Shown piece by piece: positions 1-6,225 of a stretch of 18,644 nt of DNA. The stretch is from the NCBI GenBank assembly GCA_046734315.1, contig JBKPQY010000224.1, positions 1 through 18,644 on the forward strand, read 5' to 3'. The notes under the pieces were generated by a model, which was not told where the DNA came from, did no database searches, and saw nothing but the letters and a program-made list of their open reading frames with translations. This stretch comes from DASXRA01 sp046734315 (GTDB lineage: Bacteria; Actinomycetota; Actinomycetes; Mycobacteriales; Jatrophihabitantaceae). Positions within the stretch are counted from its first letter, which is position 1, and every line of letters starts with the position of its first letter. The position numbers and the translations under genes are program-made.

Positions 1-483
1 ACGGGCTACATGGTCGGCAAGCAGTACGAGCAGGGCGGCATCATCAAGCACGGCGCCATGATGATCAATGCCGTGTCCAACTCGGGCGTCCCGCACATCT
101 CGATCCTGATGGGCGCATCGTACGGTGCCGGCCACTACGGCATGTGCGGGCGAGCGTACGACCCGCGGTTCATGTTCAGTTGGCCGAGCGCCAAGTCGGC
201 CGTGATGGGGCCGGCGCAACTCGCAGGCGTGCTCTCTATCGTGGCCCGGGCGGCCGCCGAGGCCCGGGGCACACCGTACGACGAGGACGCCGACGCGACT
301 ATGCGCGCCGCCGTCGAGCAGCAGATCGAGGCGGAGTCGCTGCCGCTGTTCCTGTCCGGACGGCTGTACGACGACGGCGTGATCGACCCGCGCGACACCC
401 GCACCGTGGTCGGGCTGTGCCTGTCGGCGATCCACAGCGCTGCTGTGCAGGGCGCGGCGACCTATGGGGTGTTCCGCCCGTGA
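1..483 (+). CDS. Acyl-CoA carboxylase beta (carboxyltransferase) subunit, 3' part
   Basis: The C-terminal 160 residues of a biotin-dependent carboxyltransferase are present; the 5' part lies outside the window. This subunit moves the carboxyl group from biotin to an acyl-CoA. The family signature is seen in GGIIKHGAMMINAVSNS, GASYGAGHYGMCGRAYDPRF and FSWPSAKSAVMGPAQLAG, and near the end in DDGVIDPRDTRTV. These are the C-terminal crotonase-fold elements of AccD1/MccB/AtuC-type subunits that carboxylate branched, unsaturated acyl-CoAs (methylcrotonyl-CoA or geranyl-CoA). From memory, the FSWPxAKSAVMG form is closer to the geranyl-CoA/AtuC-like group than to classical MCC, but this is not tested. 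The TGA stop overlaps the GTG start of the alpha subunit (GTGA, 480-483), so the two subunits are probably translationally coupled. The enzyme class is secure; the substrate is not. Confidence 0.93.
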   Translation, partial: TGYMVGKQYEQGGIIKHGAMMINAVSNSGVPHISILMGASYGAGHYGMCGRAYDPRFMFSWPSAKSAVMGPAQLAGVLSIVARAAAEARGTPYDEDADATMRAAVEQQIEAESLPLFLSGRLYDDGVIDPRDTRTVVGLCLSAIHSAAVQGAATYGVFRP

Positions 484-2369
484 TCACATCGGTGCTGGTG
501 GCCAACCGCGGCGAGATCGCACGGCGGGTCTTCGCAACCTGCAGGACACTCGACGTCGCTACGGTCGCCGTCTTCTCCGACGTGGACGCCGGCGCAGCGC
601 ACGTTCGCGACGGCGACGCTGCTGTGCGCGTGCCGTCCTACCTGGACAGTGCCGCCTTGATCGACGCGGCCCGTCGCGCCGGCGCAGATTCGATCCATCC
701 CGGGTACGGCTTCCTGGCGGAGAACGCGTCGTTCGCCCGCGACGTGCTCGATGCCGGGCTGACCTGGATCGGCCCGTCCCCTGAGGCGATCGAGTCGATG
801 GGCAACAAGATCGTGGCGAAGAAACTGATGGCTGCCGCGGGCGTCCCGGTGCTGGACGAACTCGACCCTGAGGCGGTCGTCGAGCTTCCAGTGATCATCA
901 AGGCGGCAGCCGGCGGCGGCGGGCGCGGAATGCGGATCGTGCGCGAGAGCGAGGAGCTGCGCCGGCAGCTCGAGAGCGCCCGCGCCGAGGCGGCGTCCGC
1001 GTTCGGCGATCCGACGGTGTTCTGCGAGCCGTACCTGGAAGGCTGCCGGCACATCGAGGTCCAAGTACTCGCCGATGCGTACGGCAGCGTATGGACGCTC
1101 GGCGAGCGAGAGTGCTCGATACAGCGCCGGCACCAGAAAGTGATCGAGGAGACACCGTCGCCCCTGGTCGGGCGCGTCCCCGGAATGCGTGAGCGGCTGT
1201 TCGCCGCGGCGCGCGCCGCCGCGCTGGCGGTCGGGTACGTCAATGCCGGCACGGTCGAGTTCCTCGCCGATGAAGAGGGTCGATTCTTCTTCCTCGAGAT
1301 GAACACCCGGCTGCAGGTCGAGCACCCGGCCACCGAGGCCGTGACGGGTGTCGATCTCGTCCGCTGGCAACTGCGCATCGCCGACGGCGTCCGCCTCGAC
1401 ACGGCGCCACCGCCATCGAGCGGCCACGCGATCGAGGTGCGGCTCTATGCCGAGGACCCCGCGCGTGGGTGGCAGCCGCAAAGCGGCATCATGCACCGCC
1501 TGGAGGTACCGGGCATTGTCGCGGAGTTCGCGCCGAGCCGAGGGCTGCGCCTCGACGCCGGCGTGGTCGCAGGCGCGGCGGTCGGCACCCGTTACGACCC
1601 GATGCTCGCCAAGATCGTCGGCTGGGCGCCGACTCGCCTCGAGGCCGCGGCCACCGTGGCGAACGCGCTGGCCCGCGCGAAGCTCCACGGTCCACGCACG
1701 AACCGCGACCTACTCGTGCGCGTGCTGCGGCATCCGGCGTTCCTGGCCGGCGAGACGGACACCGCGTTCCTCGACCGCCACGACGTTTCCGCGCCACTGG
1801 CGGACGTCAGCGTGGCCGCCCTCGCCGCAGCGCTCTCCGACGCGGCCGCCAACCAGGCTCGCGCGCCGGTCCGCGTCCCGGTGGGATGGCGCAACGTGCC
1901 CTCGCAGCCGCAGCGCAAGCGCTACGAAGGCATCGACGTCGAGTACCGGCTCACCCGTGCCGGCCTCGTGGGGCCGCCAGGCACGCGTTTGGTGAGCGCT
2001 GCACCGGAGGACGTGGTACTCGAGGTGGACGGCGTGCAGCGCCATTTCAAGGTCGCGACCTACCCGGACATGGTGTGCGTCGACTCCGCACTCGGCTCCG
2101 TGACGCTCATCCCGCTCGGGCGCTTCGCGGACGCTGGGCCGCCCGTCCCGGCCGGGTCGCTGCTCGCGCCGATGCCGGGCACGGTGGTGCGTGTCGCCGT
2201 CCAGCGTGGCGACGCCGTACAGCAAGGCCAGCCGCTGCTGTGGCTGGAGGCCATGAAGATGGAGCATGCGATCGCGGCGCCGCGCGACGGTGTCGTGACC
2301 GAGCTACCCGTGTATGCGGGCCAGCAGGTCGACGTCGGCACGTTGCTCGGCGTCGTCGCCCCGTTATGA
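480..2369 (+). CDS. Biotin-dependent acyl-CoA carboxylase alpha subunit (biotin carboxylase + BCCP)
   Basis: A 629-residue protein that carboxylates its own biotin with ATP and bicarbonate and delivers it to the beta subunit encoded just upstream. The N-terminal biotin carboxylase domain runs from LVANRGEIARR (residues 6-16) through HPGYGFLAEN (73-82), the ATP-grasp glycine loop AAAGGGGRGM (about 142-151) and the catalytic EMNTRLQVEHPATE (273-286). The C-terminal carrier domain holds EAMKMEH with the biotinylated lysine at residue 593. The linker between GVPVLDEL and the glycine loop is short for the family. The GTG at 480 is chosen because it gives the canonical ANRGEIA N-terminus and a 4-bp overlap with the upstream stop; an in-frame extension back to 144 runs antisense-like through the beta subunit and is an artefact. 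A size near 630 aa fits MccA/AccA1/AtuF-type subunits. Confidence 0.95.
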   Translation: MITSVLVANRGEIARRVFATCRTLDVATVAVFSDVDAGAAHVRDGDAAVRVPSYLDSAALIDAARRAGADSIHPGYGFLAENASFARDVLDAGLTWIGPSPEAIESMGNKIVAKKLMAAAGVPVLDELDPEAVVELPVIIKAAAGGGGRGMRIVRESEELRRQLESARAEAASAFGDPTVFCEPYLEGCRHIEVQVLADAYGSVWTLGERECSIQRRHQKVIEETPSPLVGRVPGMRERLFAAARAAALAVGYVNAGTVEFLADEEGRFFFLEMNTRLQVEHPATEAVTGVDLVRWQLRIADGVRLDTAPPPSSGHAIEVRLYAEDPARGWQPQSGIMHRLEVPGIVAEFAPSRGLRLDAGVVAGAAVGTRYDPMLAKIVGWAPTRLEAAATVANALARAKLHGPRTNRDLLVRVLRHPAFLAGETDTAFLDRHDVSAPLADVSVAALAAALSDAAANQARAPVRVPVGWRNVPSQPQRKRYEGIDVEYRLTRAGLVGPPGTRLVSAAPEDVVLEVDGVQRHFKVATYPDMVCVDSALGSVTLIPLGRFADAGPPVPAGSLLAPMPGTVVRVAVQRGDAVQQGQPLLWLEAMKMEHAIAAPRDGVVTELPVYAGQQVDVGTLLGVVAPL

Positions 2370-2372
2370 ATC

Positions 2373-2411
2373 GCGCAAGAATCGCTCGCCGTGGACGAGG
2401 GATCCTTGCGC
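2373..2411. promoter_or_regulatory. Intergenic inverted repeat before the acyl-CoA dehydrogenase gene
   Basis: In the 65-bp gap after the carboxylase, GCGCAAGAATC (2373-2383) is the reverse complement of GATCCTTGCGC (2401-2411) at 10 of 11 positions, with a 17-nt spacer. It is the only sizeable gap in an otherwise overlapping operon. It could be an operator for the TetR protein encoded at the operon end, or an mRNA stem-loop tuning expression of the downstream genes. No T-run follows, so an intrinsic terminator is less likely. The dyad is seen; its role is inference. Confidence 0.45.
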
Positions 2412-2434
2412 AATCGGAATGAGGAGGAGGCCTC

Positions 2435-3592
2435 ATGAGCTTTGTCGAGTCGCCCGAGCGGCAGGCATTGCGGCGAGCAGTTGCCGAGGTCGCCGGCCGG
2501 TACGGGCGCGACTACGTGCGGCGGCAGGTGCGCAAGGGCGAACATCTCGACGAGCTGTGGCGCGAGGCCGGAAAGCTCGGCCTCATCGGGGTGAACCTGC
2601 CCGAGCGATACGGCGGCGGAGGCGGCGGCATGTACGACCTTTCGCTTGTCCTCGAGGAGTTCGCCGCCGCCGGATGCGCGCTGCTGATGCTGGTCGTCTC
2701 GCCGGCCATCTGCGGCACGATCATCGCCCGGTACGGCACGGACGAGCAGAAACAGCGGTGGCTGCCCGAGATCGCGCACGGCGACGCGATCATGGCCTTC
2801 GCGATCACCGAGCCGGACGCCGGCTCGAACTCGCACCGGCTCACCACGACGGCCCACCGCGACGGCGGCGACTGGATCATCAGCGGCCGCAAGGTATTCG
2901 TATCAGGCGTCGACCAGGCCACCGCGGTTCTCGTCGTGGGACGTACCGAGGACGCGAGAACCGGCAGGCTCAAGCCGGCGCTGTTCGCGGTGCCCACCGA
3001 CGCCGCCGGCTTCGAGTACCGTCCGGTCGAGATGGATCTGGCGATCCCGGACAAGCAGTTCCTACTGTTCCTCGACGACGTCCGGCTGCCCGGCGACGCC
3101 CTCGTCGGCGAGGAGGACGCCGCGCTGATGCAACTGTTCGCGGGCCTGAACCCCGAGCGCATCATGGCCGCGGCATCGTCGGTGGGCATGGGGCGCTACG
3201 CACTCGACCGAGCCGTCACCTACGCCAACAGCCGCTCCGTGTGGGGCACCCCGATCGGTGCGCACCAGGGTCTGGCGCATCCGCTGGCGCAGATCAAGAT
3301 CGAGCTCGAGCTGGCCAGGCTCATGATGCAGAAGGCAGCAACGCTGTACGACGAGGGCGACGACGCCGGTGCAGGCGAGGCCGCCAATATGGCGAAGTAC
3401 GCCGCCGCCGAGGCGAGCGCCCGCGCCGTCGACCAGTCGGTGCAGGTTCACGGCGGCAACGGGCTGGCAAGCGAGTACGGCCTCGGCGCACTCCTCGCCG
3501 TGTCGCGGGCGGCACGGATCGCCCCGGTGAGCCGCGAGATGATCCTCAACTTCGTCGCGCAGAACACCCTGGGATTGCCGAGGTCCTACTGA
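2435..3592 (+). CDS. Acyl-CoA dehydrogenase, isovaleryl/citronellyl-CoA dehydrogenase-like
   Basis: A 385-residue FAD flavoenzyme introducing the alpha-beta double bond into an acyl-CoA. The N-terminal helical domain leads to the FAD/substrate motif FAITEPDAGSNSHRL (about residues 123-137) and the beta-domain WIISGRKVFVSG; C-terminal helices include QVHGGNGLASEYGL. The usual C-terminal YEGT catalytic glutamate motif is replaced by APVSREMILN. Instead the protein has GLNPERI with Glu241, the position used as catalytic base by isovaleryl-CoA and long-chain acyl-CoA dehydrogenases. That suggests a branched acyl-CoA substrate and fits the neighbouring carboxylase and hydratase. The start is fixed by a strong GAGGAGGAGG ribosome site at 2421-2430. 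The TGA overlaps the ATG of the next gene (TGATG). Isovaleryl-CoA versus citronellyl-CoA is unresolved. Confidence 0.92.
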   Translation: MSFVESPERQALRRAVAEVAGRYGRDYVRRQVRKGEHLDELWREAGKLGLIGVNLPERYGGGGGGMYDLSLVLEEFAAAGCALLMLVVSPAICGTIIARYGTDEQKQRWLPEIAHGDAIMAFAITEPDAGSNSHRLTTTAHRDGGDWIISGRKVFVSGVDQATAVLVVGRTEDARTGRLKPALFAVPTDAAGFEYRPVEMDLAIPDKQFLLFLDDVRLPGDALVGEEDAALMQLFAGLNPERIMAAASSVGMGRYALDRAVTYANSRSVWGTPIGAHQGLAHPLAQIKIELELARLMMQKAATLYDEGDDAGAGEAANMAKYAAAEASARAVDQSVQVHGGNGLASEYGLGALLAVSRAARIAPVSREMILNFVAQNTLGLPRSY

Positions 3593-4326
3593 TGATCCAG
3601 TACGGAATCGACCGCGGCGTCGCCCGCATCGCCCTCGACTCGCCGCACAACCGCAATGCGCTGTCATCGGCGCTGATGAGCGAGCTCGCAGGCCGCCTGA
3701 ACGACGCCGGCGCAGACGACACGGTGCGTGCCGTCGAACTGACGCACACCGGAGGGACGTTCTGCGCGGGCGCCGACCTCACCGAGGCTCGTGTCGATAT
3801 GGACGAGGGCACCCGCCGGCTCGTCGCGCTGCTCCGGCAGATCGTCGGATTGCCCAAGCCCGTCGTCGCCAGCATCGACGGGCATGTCCGGGCCGGCGGC
3901 ATGGGGCTGCTGGGTGCCTGCGACATCGCGCTCGCCGGGCCGGCAAGCACGTTCGCGTTCACGGAGGTCCGCTTGGGCCTTGCCCCGGCGATCATCTCCC
4001 TCACCACACTGCCCCGACTCAGCGCCCGCGCGGCGAGCCGCTACTACCTCACCGGCGAGACCTTCGACACCGTCACTGCTGCGCGCATCGGCCTCGTCAC
4101 CGAAGCGGTGGACGACATCGACGCGGCCACGCACGCGGTGCTGGACGCGCTGCGCCGCGCGTCTCCCCAGGGCCTGCGCGAGACCAAACCGCTCACCACC
4201 CGTGCCGTCACGTTCGCCGAAGCAAGCGCGCTCACGACCCAGTCGGCGCGGCTGTTCGCGTCGGAGGAAGCTCGTGAGGGCATGGCGTCCTTCCTGGAGA
4301 AACGGTCGCCGCGGTGGGCGCTGTAA
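3592..4326 (+). CDS. Enoyl-CoA hydratase/isomerase family protein (methylglutaconyl- or isohexenylglutaconyl-CoA hydratase candidate)
   Basis: A 244-residue crotonase-fold protein, a normal length for the family. The oxyanion-hole segments are FCAGADL (about residues 61-67) and GHVRAGGMGLLGACDIAL (about 97-114). TEVRLGLAPAIIS supplies the glutamate equivalent to Glu164 of rat crotonase, while the position equivalent to Glu144 is Gly, as often seen in hydratases of the LiuC/AtuE kind. In the Liu or Atu pathway this enzyme would hydrate the product of the upstream carboxylase (3-methylglutaconyl-CoA or isohexenylglutaconyl-CoA). The start ATG (3592) shares its A with the previous stop, so translation is coupled. 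The specific substrate is inferred only from the operon. Confidence 0.88.
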   Translation: MIQYGIDRGVARIALDSPHNRNALSSALMSELAGRLNDAGADDTVRAVELTHTGGTFCAGADLTEARVDMDEGTRRLVALLRQIVGLPKPVVASIDGHVRAGGMGLLGACDIALAGPASTFAFTEVRLGLAPAIISLTTLPRLSARAASRYYLTGETFDTVTAARIGLVTEAVDDIDAATHAVLDALRRASPQGLRETKPLTTRAVTFAEASALTTQSARLFASEEAREGMASFLEKRSPRWAL

Positions 4327-4925
4327 CGGCGACCCGGGAGCCGCGGCAGGATCGCAGCCGGGCCACCCGGCAGCGGTTGCTGGAAGCCGCCGTCGACTGC
4401 CTGGCCGAACTCGGCTGGACGCGCGCCACCGTCGCGGTCGTCGCCGAGCGCGCCGGGGTGTCGCGCGGCGCTGCCCAGCACCACTTCCCCACCCGCGAGG
4501 CACTGTTCACCGCCGCGCTGGAGTACATGGCCGCCGAGCGCATTGCGGAGGTGCGCCGCCGCGGCGCCGCGCTGCCGCCCGGCGCCCGGCACACCGAGGC
4601 CGTCGTGGAAATGCTGGTGGGCGTGTACGTCGGGCCACTGTTCCGGGCCGCGGCGCAGGTGTGGGTGCAAGCGGCAGCGGACGAGGCGCTGCGCACCCTG
4701 GTCGTGCCGCTCGAGGCGCGACTGGCGCGGGAGACGCACGCGATCGCCGTGGACCTGCTCGGCGTGGACGAGTCACGGCCCGGTGCCCGCGAGACGGTCC
4801 AGGGCGTGCTCGACATGGCACGCGGACTGGGCCTGGCCGACCTGCTCACCGACGACTCGAGGCGCCGGCAGCGAATCGTCCAGCGTTGGGCGGCGATCCT
4901 TTCCGACACGCTCGGCGGGTGCTGA
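4314..4925 (+). CDS. TetR/AcrR-family transcriptional regulator
   Basis: A 203-residue regulator with an N-terminal TetR helix-turn-helix: RQDRSRATRQRLLEAA, then VAVVAERAGVSRGAAQHHFP, residues about 11-56. The divergent C-terminal half would bind an inducer. The GTG start at 4314 overlaps the end of the hydratase gene by 13 bp, making it the last gene of the carboxylase operon. This arrangement, with a repressor next to the acyl-CoA genes it controls, is common for acyl-CoA-responsive TetR proteins (LiuR is MerR-type, whereas Atu clusters carry a TetR-type AtuR). It probably represses its own operon. The inverted repeat at 2373-2411 is one possible target, but the operon promoter is outside the window. 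Confidence 0.93.
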   Translation: MGAVTATREPRQDRSRATRQRLLEAAVDCLAELGWTRATVAVVAERAGVSRGAAQHHFPTREALFTAALEYMAAERIAEVRRRGAALPPGARHTEAVVEMLVGVYVGPLFRAAAQVWVQAAADEALRTLVVPLEARLARETHAIAVDLLGVDESRPGARETVQGVLDMARGLGLADLLTDDSRRRQRIVQRWAAILSDTLGGC

Positions 4926-4959
4926 CCGGTCGACGTCGCTGGCGTATCGTGGCAGCTCA

Positions 4960-5004
4960 CCACCCCACGTACGAGTCATCCCTCCCGGCTCGTCCGTGGG
5001 GTGG
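4960..5004 (+). terminator. Strong hairpin after the TetR gene
   Basis: CCACCCCACGTACGAG (4960-4975) pairs with CTCGTCCGTGGGGTGG (4989-5004) at 15 of 16 positions around a 13-nt loop. It begins 34 bp after the TetR stop and ends where the first copy of the local repeat begins. There is no U-tract, which is not unusual for terminators in high-GC actinomycetes. It probably ends the carboxylase operon. It could also act as a structured leader or a protein-binding dyad upstream of the dehydrogenase gene. Confidence 0.65.
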
Positions 5005-5048
5005 CTGACTTATCCGCCGGATGTGTCTCGCAGCGCTTGCGCTCATCG
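5005..5048 (+). repeat. Diverged upstream copy of the 39-bp repeat
   Basis: The first 16 bases, CTGACTTATCCGCCGG (5005-5020), are identical to the start of the repeat units at 5853 and 5892. The last 10 bases, GCGCTCATCG, match their ends. The middle is altered and about 5 nt longer. It directly follows the hairpin and precedes the SDR gene, so that gene is bracketed by repeat copies in the same orientation. An ATG inside this copy (5021) gives a spurious N-terminal extension to the downstream ORF. Confidence 0.8.
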
Positions 5049-5062
5049 CTTTGGGGGTCGGG

Positions 5063-5818
5063 TTGCAGGTTGCAGGCAGTGTTGCCCTGGTTACTGGCGG
5101 CGCGTCCGGGTTAGGGCTGGCTACCGCCCGGGCTCTGGTTGCGGCAGGCGCGAACGTGGTGATCTTGGATCTGCCGAGTTCCGCCGGCACGCGGGTCGCC
5201 GACGAGATCGGGGCCAGGTTCGCTCCCGGCGACGTCGCGAGCGAGGACGACGTGACCGCCGCGCTCGGCACCGCCATGGGGCTCGGCCCGCTGCGCATCG
5301 CGGTGAACTGCGCGGGGGTGGCCGACGCGGCCCGGGTTGTCGGTAAGCACGGACCGTTTCCGCTGGACACGTTCCGCAAGGTGGTCGAGGTGAACCTCGT
5401 GGGCACGTTCAACGTGATCCGCCTCGCCGCGGTCCGCATCGCCGCGGCCGACGAGATCGACGGCGAGCGTGGCGTCATCGTCAGCACCGCATCTGCGGCC
5501 GCATTCGAGGGGCAGATCGGCCAGGCTGCGTACTCGGCGTCCAAGGGCGGGGTGGTCGGCATGACGCTGCCTATCGCCCGCGAACTGGCCGCGTCGAAGA
5601 TCCGCGTGGTGACCATTGCGCCTGGCCTCTTCGAGACGCCGATGCTCGCCGGGCTGCCCGAGGACGCCAAGGCGTCACTCGGCGCCCAGGTGCCGCATCC
5701 GGCCCGGTTGGGCCGGCCCGCCGAGTACGCGGCGCTCGTCGAGCACATTCTCGCCAATCCGATGCTCAACGGCGAGGTGATCCGCCTCGACGGCGCGATC
5801 CGAATGGCGCCGCGTTAA
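5063..5818 (+). CDS. SDR-family 3-hydroxyacyl-CoA dehydrogenase (HSD10/type II-like)
   Basis: A short-chain dehydrogenase of 251 residues from the TTG at 5063. It closely resembles animal HSD17B10 and bacterial type II 3-hydroxyacyl-CoA dehydrogenases, which oxidise (2-methyl)-3-hydroxyacyl-CoA with NAD. The Rossmann motif TGGASGLG is at residues 11-18, followed by VILDLPSS and VNCAG (81-85). The catalytic Ser144, Tyr157 and Lys161 lie in STASAAAFEG and AAYSASK, and the tail NGEVIRLDGAIRM is characteristic. The TTG is preferred because the family normally begins two to three residues before the first beta strand; the longer form from the ATG at 5021 is encoded by repeat sequence. A GGGGGTCGGG stretch just upstream may serve as a ribosome site. 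It could act in branched-chain amino acid or fatty acid oxidation with the preceding operon. Confidence 0.9.
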   Translation: MQVAGSVALVTGGASGLGLATARALVAAGANVVILDLPSSAGTRVADEIGARFAPGDVASEDDVTAALGTAMGLGPLRIAVNCAGVADAARVVGKHGPFPLDTFRKVVEVNLVGTFNVIRLAAVRIAAADEIDGERGVIVSTASAAAFEGQIGQAAYSASKGGVVGMTLPIARELAASKIRVVTIAPGLFETPMLAGLPEDAKASLGAQVPHPARLGRPAEYAALVEHILANPMLNGEVIRLDGAIRMAPR

Positions 5819-5934
5819 CTAATCCGCCTGGGTGTCGCTCGGGCGCTCATCGCTGACTTATCCGCCGGGGGTGTCGCTCGGGCGCTCATCGCTGACTTAT
5901 CCGCCGGGGGTGTCGCTCGGGCGCTCATCGCTAC
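5814..5934 (+). repeat. Tandem 39-bp repeat array between convergent genes
   Basis: Two identical 39-bp units lie at 5853-5891 and 5892-5930. Each starts CTGACTTATCCGCCGGGGG and ends CGGGCGCTCATCG. A third, degenerate unit at 5814-5852 contains the SDR stop codon (TAA, 5816-5818) and is identical from GTGTCGCTCGGG onward. A fourth partial unit starts at 5931 and runs into the stop codon of the minus-strand gene. The array fills the gap between the convergent genes exactly. Units abut without spacers, so this is not CRISPR. Because 39 is a multiple of three, the array reads as a 13-residue peptide repeat in one frame, but no gene start supports translation. Confidence 0.92.
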
Positions 5935-6225
5935 CTATCCCCCAGCCATTGCCCCGACGACCCGGAACGGCTCCGTGCCGTCGGCCACCGCCTCGGGTAG
6001 CGGAGCGTCCGCTAGCTCGTGGGAGAGGTCCTGCTCGCAGGCGAAGAACCTGACGAACGAGCGGCGCTGCCCGGTGGCCGGATCGCGCAGTGTGCCACGC
6101 AACGCCGGGTAGCGCTGCTCGATGGCATCGAGTACGGCGCGCTGCGTGGCGGTGGTGTCCACCGAGATTTCCCGCTCGCAGTGGGCGAGTTGCCGTAGAT
6201 GCGCGGGCAGCACGACGCGGATCAT
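5935..6225 (-). CDS. MoaD/ThiS-like ubiquitin-fold protein with C-terminal Gly-Gly
   Basis: A 96-residue protein starting MIRVVLPAHLRQLAHC and ending VVGAMAGG. The size, the N-terminal beta strand, and the segment VDTTATQRAVLDAIEQRYP fit the beta-grasp fold of the sulfur carriers MoaD and ThiS. The terminal Gly-Gly is the residue pair adenylated and thiocarboxylated in that family. It differs from housekeeping MoaD in length and in having no moaE, moeB or thiF nearby. The start ATG overlaps the stop of the upstream propeller gene by 4 bp (ATGA, 6222-6225), so the two are co-translated; longer upstream extensions in this frame run inside that gene and are rejected. The partner and biochemical role are unknown. 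Confidence 0.82.
   Translation of the reverse strand: MIRVVLPAHLRQLAHCEREISVDTTATQRAVLDAIEQRYPALRGTLRDPATGQRRSFVRFFACEQDLSHELADAPLPEAVADGTEPFRVVGAMAGG

Noticed and set aside
2314..4326. A 670-codon open frame ending with the hydratase
   Set aside because: The first 426 codons overlap the dehydrogenase in another frame and are Arg-rich; the hydratase begins at ATG 3592 with TGATG overlap.
4960..5004. TetR operator
   Set aside because: The arms are 16 bp with a 13-nt loop, much longer than typical TetR-family operators, and the element follows rather than precedes the regulated operon; a terminator or structured RNA fits better.
5814..5934. CRISPR array
   Set aside because: Units abut directly without spacers and no cas genes are present.
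5832..6053. Plus-strand ORF encoding a 13-residue tandem peptide repeat
   Set aside because: It follows only from the 39-bp repeat length being divisible by three; no ribosome site is seen, and its second half is antisense to the MoaD-like gene.
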